From the NCBI RefSeq assembly GCF_900110435.1, contig NZ_FODT01000002.1, forward strand, positions 434,001 to 498,000: a DNA stretch of 64,000 bases, in the 5' to 3' direction. Positions 55,737 through 63,880 of the stretch are shown in pieces. Under the pieces are notes generated by a model. It ran no database searches, was not told the origin of the DNA, and saw nothing but the letters and a program-made list of their open reading frames with translations. A program made the translations under genes and the position numbers. The first letter of the stretch is position 1. Each line of letters opens with the position of its first letter. The DNA is from Rhodopseudomonas pseudopalustris (GTDB lineage: Bacteria > Pseudomonadota > Alphaproteobacteria > Rhizobiales > Xanthobacteraceae).

Positions 55737-58700
55737 TCACGCCTGCGCGGGCACGTGCGAAAACACCACCTCGATCAGCGTTCCGGATTGCGGCGCGCTC
55801 TTGATGTGGAACTTGGCGCGGTTGGCTTCGACCAGCGCTTTGGTGAGCGACAGGCTGACGCCCGAGGTTTCCGAACGGTCGCTCGGCGCCGGCGTGTTGA
55901 ACGGCTGCAGCGCCGCCATGATTTCGCTCTCGTTGAGGCGCTGACCGGTGTCGCGCACCCGCAGCACCACCTCGCCGAAATCGGACAGCGCGGTCGAGAC
56001 GATCACCTGACCTCCCGCATTGGCGAGATGGATCGAGGTGCCGATCAGGTTCATCAAGATCTGGCGCAGCGCCTGCGGATCAGCGACCACGGTCGGCAGC
56101 AGATGCGCAAGCGAGGTACGGATGATGATGCGCTCGCGATTGGCGCGCGGCTGCATTACCGCGACGCATTGCTCGACCATTTCGTTGAGATTCTGGCTGG
56201 TGAATGACAGCTCGAGCTTGCCGGTCTCGATCTGCGACAGATCGAGCAGATCGCTGACGATGCCGATCACGCGCTCGCCCGAGGCGCGGATGTCCTTCAT
56301 GTACTCGCCATAGCGGTCGTTGCCGAGCGCGCCGAACCGCTCCTCGATCATCACCTCGGCGAAGCCGATAATGGCGTTGAGCGGCGTGCGGATTTCATGG
56401 CTGAGCCGCGCCAGGACGTCGGCTTTGGCGCCGGCCGCGCGCTCGGCGAGCTTACGTACCTGATTGAGTTCGGTCTCGATCTTGCGCGCCTGCGACAGAT
56501 CGCGGAACACGGCGAAGAAATTCGGACCGTCGGGCTGGGTCCGGCCGATCGTCATCGTCAGCGGCAACAGCCCGCCTTCGCGCACCCGGCCGAGCGCTTC
56601 GAGTCCGTGATCGAGCAGGCTTTCGGCGCTGCCGGCCTTGACGCTGTCGAAATAATCGAGCACCGCGCCGTTGCTTTCAGGCGCGAACAACTCCGCGATG
56701 TTGCGCTGGACCAGATCGTCGCCGTCATAGCCGAACAGCGCCTCGGCGCTGCGGTTGCAGGCGCTGATCCGGCCGTCGGCGTCGAACATCAGGATGCCCT
56801 CGGCGGTGGTGTCGAGAATCGCGCCGAGTTCTTCGGCGTTGGCATGGCCGACATCCGACGGCGCATTGATCTCGGGCGCGATCGGCGTCGCCGCGCCGAC
56901 TTCAGCGATCGGCTCGGCTGTGGCGGAGAAGATCAGCGCCAGCGCCTGATCGCCGTCCCATTCGATCGCATGAAGGCGGCCCGCGGTCGGCGCCGATTGC
57001 GTCGTCGTGACGGTGATCGGCGTGCCGCTTTCCGACGTGCTGCTCGAGCCGGTGACGCCTTCTTCGACATACAGCGTATCGAGGCCGCCGGCCTCTTCGA
57101 GCGCGGACAAGGTTGCGAAGCCCATCCGCTGCAGAAAGGCGGTGTTGGCGTAGATCAGACGGTCGAGCCGGTAGATCAGCACGCCGACCGGCATCAGGTC
57201 GAGCAGCACACGGTCGCGCGCGCTGTCGCCCTTCGCAGGCGTCGCGAGCGGCGCAAGCCAGTCGGCTTTCGGCGCCGCCGGTTGCTCGGGCGTCGTGGTG
57301 GTTTCGCTCGGCGAGGTCTCGTTCGCCTTCGGGGGCTGCTCAGCAATTGTGTTGTGCTGCGTATCGGTCGGCGCTTCCGCGAACAGACGCTCCGCTGTGT
57401 TTGCGGCATCGCTTTCCAGCCGTTCCGACAATTGCCGGGCGAGTTCGTTGAAGGCGCTGTTCTCGACCGGCGTCAGCGCCGGCGACCGGACGTCGTGGAT
57501 AGGCCGGAAGGGAAGAACGTTTCTCGGGGTGTCCACGATGATATCCGATTGTTGTTGGGAGGAAGCGTCGGTCGCGGCCGTTTCGGTCGCGTCCCCGACG
57601 AGCGTTGTGTCGCGCGGTGTGAAATCCGCCGACAGCGACCGCGGCGGATGTTCGTCCGGGCCGCCGCGCTGGCGCCGCGCCGCGAGCTGATCGAGGCCGT
57701 CGAGATCGCGGCAGACGCCGAAGCCGCGATATCCCGTGAAGTTGCCATCGCGGTCTTGCACCGGCAGGCCGGACATCTCGACTGGAAGGCGACGGCTGGC
57801 GCCATCGGCCGGCCATTGCAGCGTGATGCCGCTCCAGGTGTGGCGCGTCGCAATGGCTTGCGCGAAACTGTCGTCGGGATCGAGGTCGAGCGCCGCGCGA
57901 ATCTCGGTCCAGGGCTGACCGAAATGCGCGATGGTGCGCGGTCCGGCCAGACGGATGAACTCGTCCGACCTCACCGTGAAGCGGCTGTCGCTGTCGAGCT
58001 GCCAGACGAATCGCAGCGGATGCCGGCGCGACGGCAATGGTTCGTAGGCCGCGAGCTCGCCGCTTGGCTCCGGCTCGACCGCAAGGATCATCGCCGGTTC
58101 GGCAAGTTCGGTTTCATCCTGCGACGGGACGTCGAGGGGATGATGCTCTGCGGTCGGTTCGGCTTCGGTGAGCGGCGCGGGGTGAGGTGCTGCATCCGCC
58201 GACCTGTCGGGCAGTGTTTCGGTCGCAGGCGCTTCAGGCCGTGGCTCGTCGGCGACCGGCGCGATCAACGGCGAGGGGGCGAGCGGGGCGATCTCGGCGG
58301 CAACGGGCGACGCCTCTTCAACGGCGGTCACGTCTTGCGCCGGCTGTTGTTCGGCTCCGGCCGTTGACGCGGTCTCCGCAGGAAGAACCTGTTCGGCCCG
58401 CGCCTCGCTGGTGTTTTCGAATGCTACGTCGTCGATGGTGTCGGCGGCCGCCACGGGTTCGACAGGCTGGATCGGGTCGGGACTGACCGCGGAGGCAGAC
58501 TCTGTTTCCTGCGCCGATGGTTGATCGTCTTGCTGCGCCGGTTCGGCAGGCAGCTCCGGATCCTGAATTTGCGTAGCGCGCTGTTCCGCTGGCGAATCGC
58601 CCGGCGCGAGCAGCGCGACCAGACCGACATCGCTGCCGCTGCCGACGCGTTGCAGCACCATGCGGCCGATCCCGATCGGGGTTTCGGAGCGGCCGTTTCG

Positions 58701-59246
58701 CAGTGCGTCCGCGCGCGCCTGGTCGAGGCCCGCGTCGGTCAGGTTGCGAAAGCCGAGCAAAGTGCGCGCGGCGGCGCTCGAGCCGATGAACAGGCCGTCG
58801 CGGGCGAATGCCGCAATCGGGGTGTCGATGCTTTCGACCAGCCCGCGCAGCCGATCGACCAGCGACATCGGGCGGCCGATCGGTTCCGCGGCGGCGATCA
58901 GCACGCCGGCGGTGCCGTCGGCGAAATCCAGCCGCGCGCAGGCGCAGGTCACCAGCGCGCCGAGCCGCGCGCCGAAGCCGCGCAACCGCTCCAGGCGGGT
59001 CGCGCCGTTCGGCGGCAATCTGCCGGCGAGTTGCGCCACCAGGCGGCGATGGGGATCCGCCGGTCCGAAGGTCCGCGCGCCGAGTTCCTTGCCGTTGTTC
59101 GCGCCGAAAAGCCGGGCGCCGACCGGGTTGGCCCAAAGCACGCGGGTGCCATCGACTGACCACAGCCAGACCGGAAGCGCACGCGTGGCGTGAACCGCAA
59201 GCCGCGGATCGTCGACCCCTCGCAACTGAAAATCCCAACTGGTCAT
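55737..59246 (-). CDS. Long PAS-domain histidine kinase with degenerate ATP-binding motifs
   Basis: The 1169-residue protein from ATG 59246 begins MTSWDFQLRGVDDPR. N-terminal PAS-like domains (about 20-200) are followed by a long acidic Glu/Ala/Pro-rich linker (about 220-410), more PAS regions (about 415-560, 680-780 and 800-920) and a HisKA domain with H950 in RLSHEIRTPLNAIIGFAEVM, the DivJ/PleC/PdhS type. The HATPase motifs are eroded: N-box NLIGTSIHL lacks the second Asn, G1 is DTGQRL, and G2 is SGVSLSL. It may have lost kinase activity and act as a phosphatase or scaffold in DivK-type cell-cycle signalling. The frame is open to 59312. Confidence 0.85.
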   Translation of the reverse strand: MTSWDFQLRGVDDPRLAVHATRALPVWLWSVDGTRVLWANPVGARLFGANNGKELGARTFGPADPHRRLVAQLAGRLPPNGATRLERLRGFGARLGALVTCACARLDFADGTAGVLIAAAEPIGRPMSLVDRLRGLVESIDTPIAAFARDGLFIGSSAAARTLLGFRNLTDAGLDQARADALRNGRSETPIGIGRMVLQRVGSGSDVGLVALLAPGDSPAEQRATQIQDPELPAEPAQQDDQPSAQETESASAVSPDPIQPVEPVAAADTIDDVAFENTSEARAEQVLPAETASTAGAEQQPAQDVTAVEEASPVAAEIAPLAPSPLIAPVADEPRPEAPATETLPDRSADAAPHPAPLTEAEPTAEHHPLDVPSQDETELAEPAMILAVEPEPSGELAAYEPLPSRRHPLRFVWQLDSDSRFTVRSDEFIRLAGPRTIAHFGQPWTEIRAALDLDPDDSFAQAIATRHTWSGITLQWPADGASRRLPVEMSGLPVQDRDGNFTGYRGFGVCRDLDGLDQLAARRQRGGPDEHPPRSLSADFTPRDTTLVGDATETAATDASSQQQSDIIVDTPRNVLPFRPIHDVRSPALTPVENSAFNELARQLSERLESDAANTAERLFAEAPTDTQHNTIAEQPPKANETSPSETTTTPEQPAAPKADWLAPLATPAKGDSARDRVLLDLMPVGVLIYRLDRLIYANTAFLQRMGFATLSALEEAGGLDTLYVEEGVTGSSSTSESGTPITVTTTQSAPTAGRLHAIEWDGDQALALIFSATAEPIAEVGAATPIAPEINAPSDVGHANAEELGAILDTTAEGILMFDADGRISACNRSAEALFGYDGDDLVQRNIAELFAPESNGAVLDYFDSVKAGSAESLLDHGLEALGRVREGGLLPLTMTIGRTQPDGPNFFAVFRDLSQARKIETELNQVRKLAERAAGAKADVLARLSHEIRTPLNAIIGFAEVMIEERFGALGNDRYGEYMKDIRASGERVIGIVSDLLDLSQIETGKLELSFTSQNLNEMVEQCVAVMQPRANRERIIIRTSLAHLLPTVVADPQALRQILMNLIGTSIHLANAGGQVIVSTALSDFGEVVLRVRDTGQRLNESEIMAALQPFNTPAPSDRSETSGVSLSLTKALVEANRAKFHIKSAPQSGTLIEVVFSHVPAQA

Positions 59247-59599
59247 CGATGCTCGCGCGCGGCGGTTCCCGTCAGGTCCAGGCGCCGAGCAGCTCGAAGC
59301 GGCGGCCGGCAAAGAACCTTAACAATTCATTATCGCTTTCGGCCGCCGCCAGGTCCACGGTCGCCTGCGCGCTGTCCCAACCTAAGCGCCGATAACCTTA
59401 ATTCGACCACTCGGCAGAACCTTGTCGGCCGCGTTTGCGTTGCAAGGTTGAAAAAAACAATCATTCGGTCACGATGCGAACGGCTGCCACCGGCCGGTCA
59501 TATCGCCGATGCGAGACGAGATTAGGGTGGAAAAAGACTTGGAGAGGGTCGCAAGGCGACCTCCCCGCCTTCAGCTGCGGGGCGCAATAGGAGTCGATC
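59247..59599. other. Intergenic region between the histidine kinase and phasin genes
   Basis: A 353-base divergent promoter region. From 59430 to 59470 the sequence is A-rich (GGTTGAAAAAAACAATC). AGGAGTCG lies just before the phasin ATG. No RNA gene or other coding frame is supported. Confidence 0.45.
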
Positions 59600-59983
59600 A
59601 TGGATCAGGATGGGCGTGACCGTTTCGAAATCCCCAAGGAAGTGCGTTCCATGGCAGAGGCCAGCTTCGATCAAGCCCGCAAGGCGTTCGAGCACATGCT
59701 GACCAACGCCCAGCAGACCGCCACCACGATCGAGGACCGCGGCGCCACCGTCCGCGCCAACGCCAAGGAAATCAGCACCCGGGCCGTGAGCTTTGCCGAG
59801 CGCAACGTTTCGGCGGCGCTCGACTACGCCCAGCAACTGGTCCACGCCAAGGACCTCGGCGACGTGCTGCGCCTGCATAGCGAATACGTTCAGGGTCAGA
59901 TGAAGGCCCTGGCCGAGCAGGCTGCCGAACTCGGGCAGGTTGTGACCAAGGCTGCCCAGGACGCCGCGAAGCCGAAGAGCTAG
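59600..59983 (+). CDS. Phasin-family protein (first copy)
   Basis: The 127-residue all-helical protein has the phasin pattern of amphipathic repeats: SFDQARKAFEHMLTNAQQTATTIEDRGATV and SFAERNVSAALDYAQQLVHAKDLGDVLRLHSEYVQGQMKALAEQ. Phasins coat poly-hydroxybutyrate granules in the cytoplasm and stabilise them. Start ATG 59600, with AGGAG upstream; ATG 59651 is a possible internal start. It is followed 246 bases later by a second phasin-like gene. Two phasins in tandem are common in Bradyrhizobiaceae. Confidence 0.9.
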   Translation: MDQDGRDRFEIPKEVRSMAEASFDQARKAFEHMLTNAQQTATTIEDRGATVRANAKEISTRAVSFAERNVSAALDYAQQLVHAKDLGDVLRLHSEYVQGQMKALAEQAAELGQVVTKAAQDAAKPKS

Positions 59984-60228
59984 TCAGCTTCTACACCCGC
60001 TACGGACCGGATTATCAGGAACATTCGGCGGCGTTCGGAATTGTTGCTGGCTGTAAATCTGGCAGTGCAATGCGATTTTATGTTGCGTTGCAACAATTGT
60101 AATGTTACCTATTGATGAATAGGGACGACCAGCGTCGGTCGTCCCCAAACAGGCTCGGCGACGGCCCATTTTTCCTTAGGCCATCCGCGCGGGTCACTTC
60201 GATTTCCCCACCAGCGAAGGATGTCCCA

Positions 60229-60660
60229 ATGGCCGATTCGAGCGATCCGTTTTCCACCGTCCTCCCGTTCCAGCTGCCCGAGCAGGTCCGCGCATTTGCT
60301 GAAAAGGGCGTGTCCCAGGCACGCGACAGCTACAGCAAGTTGCGGGACGTGGCCGAGACCAACAACGGCACGATCGAGGCTATGTTCTCCACGGCCAGCA
60401 AGGGCGCGACCGACTATTCGGCCAAGATGTTCGAAATCGTGAAGACCAACACCGGCGCCAGCTTCGATTTCGCGCATAGCCTGTTCGGCGCCAAGACGCT
60501 GCCGGAAGTGCTGGAAATGTGGACCTCGCACGCCAAGAAGCAGGTCGAGGTGATGACCACCCAGACCAAGGAACTGACCGAATTGAGCCAGAAGGTCGCC
60601 GCCGAGGCGGTCGAGCCGATCAAGGCCAGCGCCTCGAAGCTCTTCACCTCGGCCGCCTGA
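60229..60660 (+). CDS. Phasin-family protein (second copy)
   Basis: The 143-residue protein from ATG 60229 (GCGAAGGATG upstream) starts MADSSDPFSTVLPFQLPEQVRAFAEKGV. The repeat segments SQARDSYSKLRDVAETNNGTIEAMFSTASKGATDYSAKMFEIVKTN and KTLPEVLEMWTSHAKKQVEVMTTQTKEL have the phasin amphipathic pattern. It differs from the first copy in the N-terminal VLPFQLPEQ motif, typical of another phasin subfamily. A strong terminator follows at 60686-60714. The frame is open upstream to 60112, but that stretch is low-quality sequence. Confidence 0.92.
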   Translation: MADSSDPFSTVLPFQLPEQVRAFAEKGVSQARDSYSKLRDVAETNNGTIEAMFSTASKGATDYSAKMFEIVKTNTGASFDFAHSLFGAKTLPEVLEMWTSHAKKQVEVMTTQTKELTELSQKVAAEAVEPIKASASKLFTSAA

Positions 60661-60685
60661 TCCGGGCGCAGTTCGCACGATTTCG

Positions 60686-60714
60686 AAAGCCCGGGCATTG
60701 TCCCGGGCTTTTTT
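60686..60714 (+). terminator. Rho-independent terminator after the second phasin gene
   Basis: AAAGCCCGGG (60686-60695), six-base loop, CCCGGGCTTT (60702-60711) running into a run of six T residues (60709-60714). Confidence 0.93.
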
Positions 60715-60820
60715 GTCGATAGCGACCCTCGACATTCGTCTGGAGGCCGTTCGCGGCCTTGCCAAAGAGCCGCGTTGCACCTAGTTTCCGCCCGTTCGCG
60801 GCCAAGCTGCCGCGCCGGAT

Positions 60821-60897
60821 GCAGTTGTAGCTCAGTTGGTTAGAGCGCCTGTCTGTGGAACAGGAGGTCGGTGGTTCGAGCCCACCCAACTGTACCA
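60821..60897 (+). tRNA. tRNA-His (anticodon GTG)
   Basis: The 77-base gene folds into a cloverleaf: acceptor GCAGTTG pairs with CAACTGT (first pair G-U), D-stem GCTC/GAGC, anticodon stem CCTGT/ACAGG with loop CTGTGGA (anticodon GTG), and T-arm GGTGGTTCGAGCCCACC. The discriminator base is A73, the CCA end is encoded, and the usual G-1 is missing, which is the alphaproteobacterial form of tRNA-His. Its 3' 49 bases are duplicated at 62936-62984, marking it as an integration target. Confidence 0.97.
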
Positions 60898-61099
60898 CAA
60901 AATCAACCGCTTAGCGGAACTTAAGTCATACTCCTTCTGCCTGGAACGCACACCGAGCCACACACGTGTGATTTCGTGGGACTGGGAAAACAAACCTGCA
61001 ATCAGACCTAGTGAGCGTGGAAAACACACTCGTAGGATCACGTAAGCTTTACCAAAATCGCTTTGCGGTTGTAGGCTCCCGGCGTCACTGGGGGCAAAA

Positions 61100-62113
61100 A
61101 TGGCTGAAGAAGCACTATTTACGGTCACGAGCGAGGAGGACGCTTGGGCGCTTCTGCGCAATGCGTTGGAGAAGCGCGGAGACATTCCAGATGATCTAGA
61201 GATTGTTTGGAGCGGATGGCCGACCCTGCGCATTTATCTTCCGAACGTGCCGGAGGACGCCACGATCTCCACATCAATGATGTCTGCAATCATCTCTCTA
61301 CAGACATCGATCTATCGAACCCACGCCCTGCTTTCCAAGGGAAACAGCAACCTTCGAACATTGACACAGATTGAGCGAGATCAATTTGAAATTCGCGTTA
61401 AAGTTGAAAAAGGAAGCAGCGATCTCTCGATCAATCTGAATGACATTCTTGCCAAATACGGAAACGAAATCATCGCAAAAATGACCGGTACAGACCTGCT
61501 CATCTTGGTTTTGGGACTTGCCCTAATTTATGCGGGCAAGCTGGCTTTTAGTGATTTTCTCAAATTCAAGAGCGAGCAGCGAAAAGCGGCCTCGGACGAT
61601 CAGAAGACCAAAGGGCTACTCGACACTTTCGAGACATACTTACAGCATGACTCCAAGCGAACTGAATTGCTTTCTAGAGCGCTAGAGGCGGCACCGGTCC
61701 TTAAGCAAATTCAGCAGAGTGCCAATTCGGCCAAGGAGGAACTCGTCAGAGCCGTTGCGGATGAGCGCGGCGGTAAAATTCAAGGCATCGAGTTGCCGAA
61801 GGATGTTGCCAACGAGATTAGCTCCAAAAGCCGAACGCAAAGTTCTGAAGCGCGCAGTGCCGGCCAGTACCGTGTTGCAAAAGTTGATACTACAGTCGCA
61901 AACGGATTCAGAGTAACTCTTGAAGATATAGAGTCCGGTGAGATCGTAACCGCCTCTCTATTCGATGCAATTATCTCGGCTGAACACCGCACCGTGCTTC
62001 AATCCGCTGAATGGAATAAGAAGCCTTTGTTTGTCGAAATGAGTGGTCGCAGGCTCCGCGGAAAGATGGTCGACGCAAAAATTGTGAGTGTTTCGGCTGT
62101 CGAGGATGCGTAA
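61100..62113 (+). CDS. Unknown single-pass membrane protein, island cargo
   Basis: The 337-residue protein MAEEALFTVTSEEDAWALLRN... has no family I recognise. Residues 1-125 form a mixed alpha/beta N-terminal domain (WSGWPTLRIYLPNVPEDATIS, then QTSIYRTHALLSKGNSNLRTL). One transmembrane helix spans about 130-150 (DLLILVLGLALIYAGKLAF). Residues 155-240 are charged and helical, probably coiled coil. Residues 250-337 form a beta-rich domain (YRVAKVDTTVANGFRVTLEDIESGEIVTASLFD ... GRRLRGKMVDAKIVSV). The frame is intact with a normal start, while the adjacent terminase is broken, which suggests it has been kept by selection. A host-protective or phage-related role is possible but unproven. Confidence 0.8.
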   Translation: MAEEALFTVTSEEDAWALLRNALEKRGDIPDDLEIVWSGWPTLRIYLPNVPEDATISTSMMSAIISLQTSIYRTHALLSKGNSNLRTLTQIERDQFEIRVKVEKGSSDLSINLNDILAKYGNEIIAKMTGTDLLILVLGLALIYAGKLAFSDFLKFKSEQRKAASDDQKTKGLLDTFETYLQHDSKRTELLSRALEAAPVLKQIQQSANSAKEELVRAVADERGGKIQGIELPKDVANEISSKSRTQSSEARSAGQYRVAKVDTTVANGFRVTLEDIESGEIVTASLFDAIISAEHRTVLQSAEWNKKPLFVEMSGRRLRGKMVDAKIVSVSAVEDA

Positions 62114-62248
62114 TATTTCAGGACGCCATTTGGCACTAACTTAGAAGCAGCGAAGCGAAATTTCTCTCGCCCGGAACTGGGAACCCGCCGGTACGCTGAG
62201 CCTGTAGCGGAAATGGTGCTGCGCCGTGCGCTGTTCCGACCCGAGGAG

Positions 62249-62771
62249 CTAGTTTATCAGGCGCGGGTGGTCGCGCAGATCGGCCTTTCTGCTGTTGATC
62301 AGAGGCAGGCTGTCCCGATACAGGTCGCTCTTCGGCTTTGCGGCGGCTTCGTAGGTGATGCCGGCCGATCGGAACGCTCCTTGCCCATTCGCCCGCATAG
62401 CGATCTCTGAGGACGTGGGTAATGCCGTAGCTGCGCAGCGTCGCCGCGAACTCCTCCACAACATCATCGGGCGAGAATGGCGGTTTTCGCTCGCGGACCG
62501 CGTCGAAGACGCAGACGCCATTTTCGCGATGCGCGATCGCAAGCGTCATCGAGACTGAAAATCCCCCCGATGGATCGCAGAACGCCGAATAGCAGGCTTC
62601 ATCAACACGGCTCCGCTCGAAAACGCCCGCTGAGACGCAAGCGTCGATCGCAGCGCGGCCGATGACCCGCAGAACGAGGCCGAGCATCCGCTGGTCGAAG
62701 TAGTCCACCTGCTTGCCGGGGGTGGGCCTGAGGTTCCGCCCCCTTTCTTCGGTGAGTCGTTTCCGCGGCAT
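62249..62771 (-). pseudogene. Phage terminase large-subunit remnant, frameshifted and truncated
   Basis: In one frame (from about 62700 down to about 62380) the translation is RAAIDACVSAGVFERSRVDE, then CDPSGGFSVSMTLAIAHRE, VRERKPPFSPDDVVEEFAATLRSYGIT and RDRYAGEWA, the nuclease domain of a terminase-like family. At about 62370-62380 the frame shifts, and the continuation FRSAGITYEAAAKPKSDLYR, then DSLPLINSRKADLRDHPRLI runs in another frame to a TAG at 62249. Both the N-terminal ATPase part and the C-terminal end are missing. The protein cannot be made whole. Confidence 0.8.
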
Positions 62772-63139
62772 CCCATCCTTCGCCTAATGAATGCCTAGGT
62801 AATTTGGGATGGCTGGATGGTGCTACTACAGGTTGATTCTTCATGAGTCGATCGCATCCAGTTGAATATTTGGTTTAAAATCAAAAATTTCGTCGAAGCG
62901 AGCCGAAATGCTACGGCTTTGGCAACTAAAGATTGTGTCTGTGGAACAGGACGTCAGTGGTTCGAGCCCACCCAACTGTACCACTCACCAATCCCCCTTG
63001 ATGTCGTCACAGCCCGGCCGTTGGCCGTGCCGGCACAGCGACGCTCTGATCCGACGTTCGCGCCGACTTCCAAGCCTCCGCCTTTGCCGGAACGAGCACC
63101 CGTGCGCCGCGTTTCCTCCTTATCGAAGATGGAGGCGGC
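62772..63139. other. Intergenic stretch spanning the right end of the island
   Basis: The first 160 bases belong to the island and are AT-richer, without a gene. The 49-base tRNA-His 3' copy occupies 62936-62984. The remaining 155 bases return to chromosomal composition and end with GATGGAGGCGGC, the ribosome-binding site of the next gene. No second tRNA is formed, because the 5' half of the copy is missing. Confidence 0.6.
62936..62984 (+). repeat. Right attachment-site repeat (tRNA-His 3' fragment)
   Basis: TGTCTGTGGAACAGGACGTC and the following TTCGAGCCCACCCAACTGTA plus CCAC repeat the tRNA-His 3' end with two substitutions (G to C, and G to A, in the variable/T-stem region). The anticodon stem 5' half is absent, so it is not a functional tRNA. 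Confidence 0.88.
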
Positions 63140-63355
63140 ATGACCGAGTTCGAACCGGGGGACGACGCGATCGCACTGATGGTCGATGTCGCCCGAACAG
63201 GCGGACGCGATTTGAATGCAGCGCAGCGACGTGACCTAAATCACTTGGTGTCGCGGGGCTTGGTCGCGGTCGACGAGGCGTCGAATAGTTGCGAAGTCAC
63301 GCCGAAGGGACAAGCATTGCTCGATCAGCGAGGGGTCGGCGTCAATGAAGCGTAG
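63140..63355 (+). CDS. Small hypothetical protein, possible winged-helix fold
   Basis: The 71-residue protein MTEFEPGDDAIALMVDVARTGG has helices around residues 8-20 and 27-40 (DLNAAQRRDLNHLVSRGLVAVDEA) and a short strand pair ending VTPKGQALLDQ. The spacing LVSRGLVAV ... VTPKGQALL is like the wing of small winged-helix domains. GGAGG precedes the ATG. Family not recognised. It lies outside the island, beyond the repeat at 62936-62984. Confidence 0.6.
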   Translation: MTEFEPGDDAIALMVDVARTGGRDLNAAQRRDLNHLVSRGLVAVDEASNSCEVTPKGQALLDQRGVGVNEA

Positions 63356-63490
63356 TATCCGGGCTAATTCCGGCGATGCGATCGGATTTCCTTTCTCTCA
63401 TCTTGGCGAAGATCAGCAAGCGGTTCCAACGCAACAGCGCGTCAGACTGACGCGCTGGCGCCGCGCCGATGCGCCTCATAACTCGAACGG

Positions 63491-63880
63491 ATGAATCAGA
63501 TCATGAACGATGCCGACCACCGAGCCGAGCTCGATCGCCATCTGGCTTGGTTCGAATCCAAATTGCCGGAGAAGCCCGCGAATTTCGTCGGATGGCTGCG
63601 GAAGCCATCATCGAAATACGTTCGTTTGCCGCTCGGGGTGATGCTGGTCGGTGGTGGCGTGCTGAGCTTTCTGCCGGTGCTGGGGTTGTGGATGTTGCCG
63701 CTTGGTCTCGTGCTGATCGCTCAGGATGTGCCGGCGCTGGAGAAGCCGACGGCGCGGACGTTGAGTTGGGTGGAGCGTAAATGGCTCGAACGGCAGCGTC
63801 CCAAGGGTGCCGATACGGAACCTTTCATTCCTGATCAGCACCCGCATAGTGCCTCCGATGACCCGCGGCCGAGGGCCTGA
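63491..63880 (+). CDS. Small membrane protein with two hydrophobic segments
   Basis: The 129-residue protein has a polar N-terminus (DADHRAELDRHLAWFESKLPEKPANFVGWLRKP), a hydrophobic hairpin (LGVMLVGGGVLSFLPVLGLWMLPLGLVLIA, residues about 47-76), then DVPALEKPTARTLSWVERKW and a polar tail. This pattern is a conserved hypothetical family in Rhizobiales, sometimes mislabelled as tryptophan synthase beta. ATG 63491 or 63503 could be the start. Function unknown; it is presumably an inner-membrane protein. Confidence 0.75.
   Translation: MNQIMNDADHRAELDRHLAWFESKLPEKPANFVGWLRKPSSKYVRLPLGVMLVGGGVLSFLPVLGLWMLPLGLVLIAQDVPALEKPTARTLSWVERKWLERQRPKGADTEPFIPDQHPHSASDDPRPRA

Larger units (their letters stand above)
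60850..62984. mobile_element. Small integrative-element remnant in tRNA-His (2.1 kb)
   Basis: The element is flanked by direct repeats: 60850-60898 (the 3' part of tRNA-His plus CCA and one more base) and 62936-62984, identical at 47 of 49 positions. Inside are one intact low-GC gene (61100-62113) and a frameshifted terminase remnant (62249-62771). The base composition is visibly poorer in G and C than the surroundings; for example 61501-61560 has 26 of 60 G or C by my count. No integrase or excisionase is left. The simplest reading is a phage or satellite-like island that integrated by the tRNA-His 3' end and then decayed. Confidence 0.82.

Noticed and set aside
62936-62984. A second tRNA-His
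   Set aside because: Only the 3' half is present and there are two substitutions; the acceptor 5' strand and D-arm are missing, so it is an attachment-site remnant.
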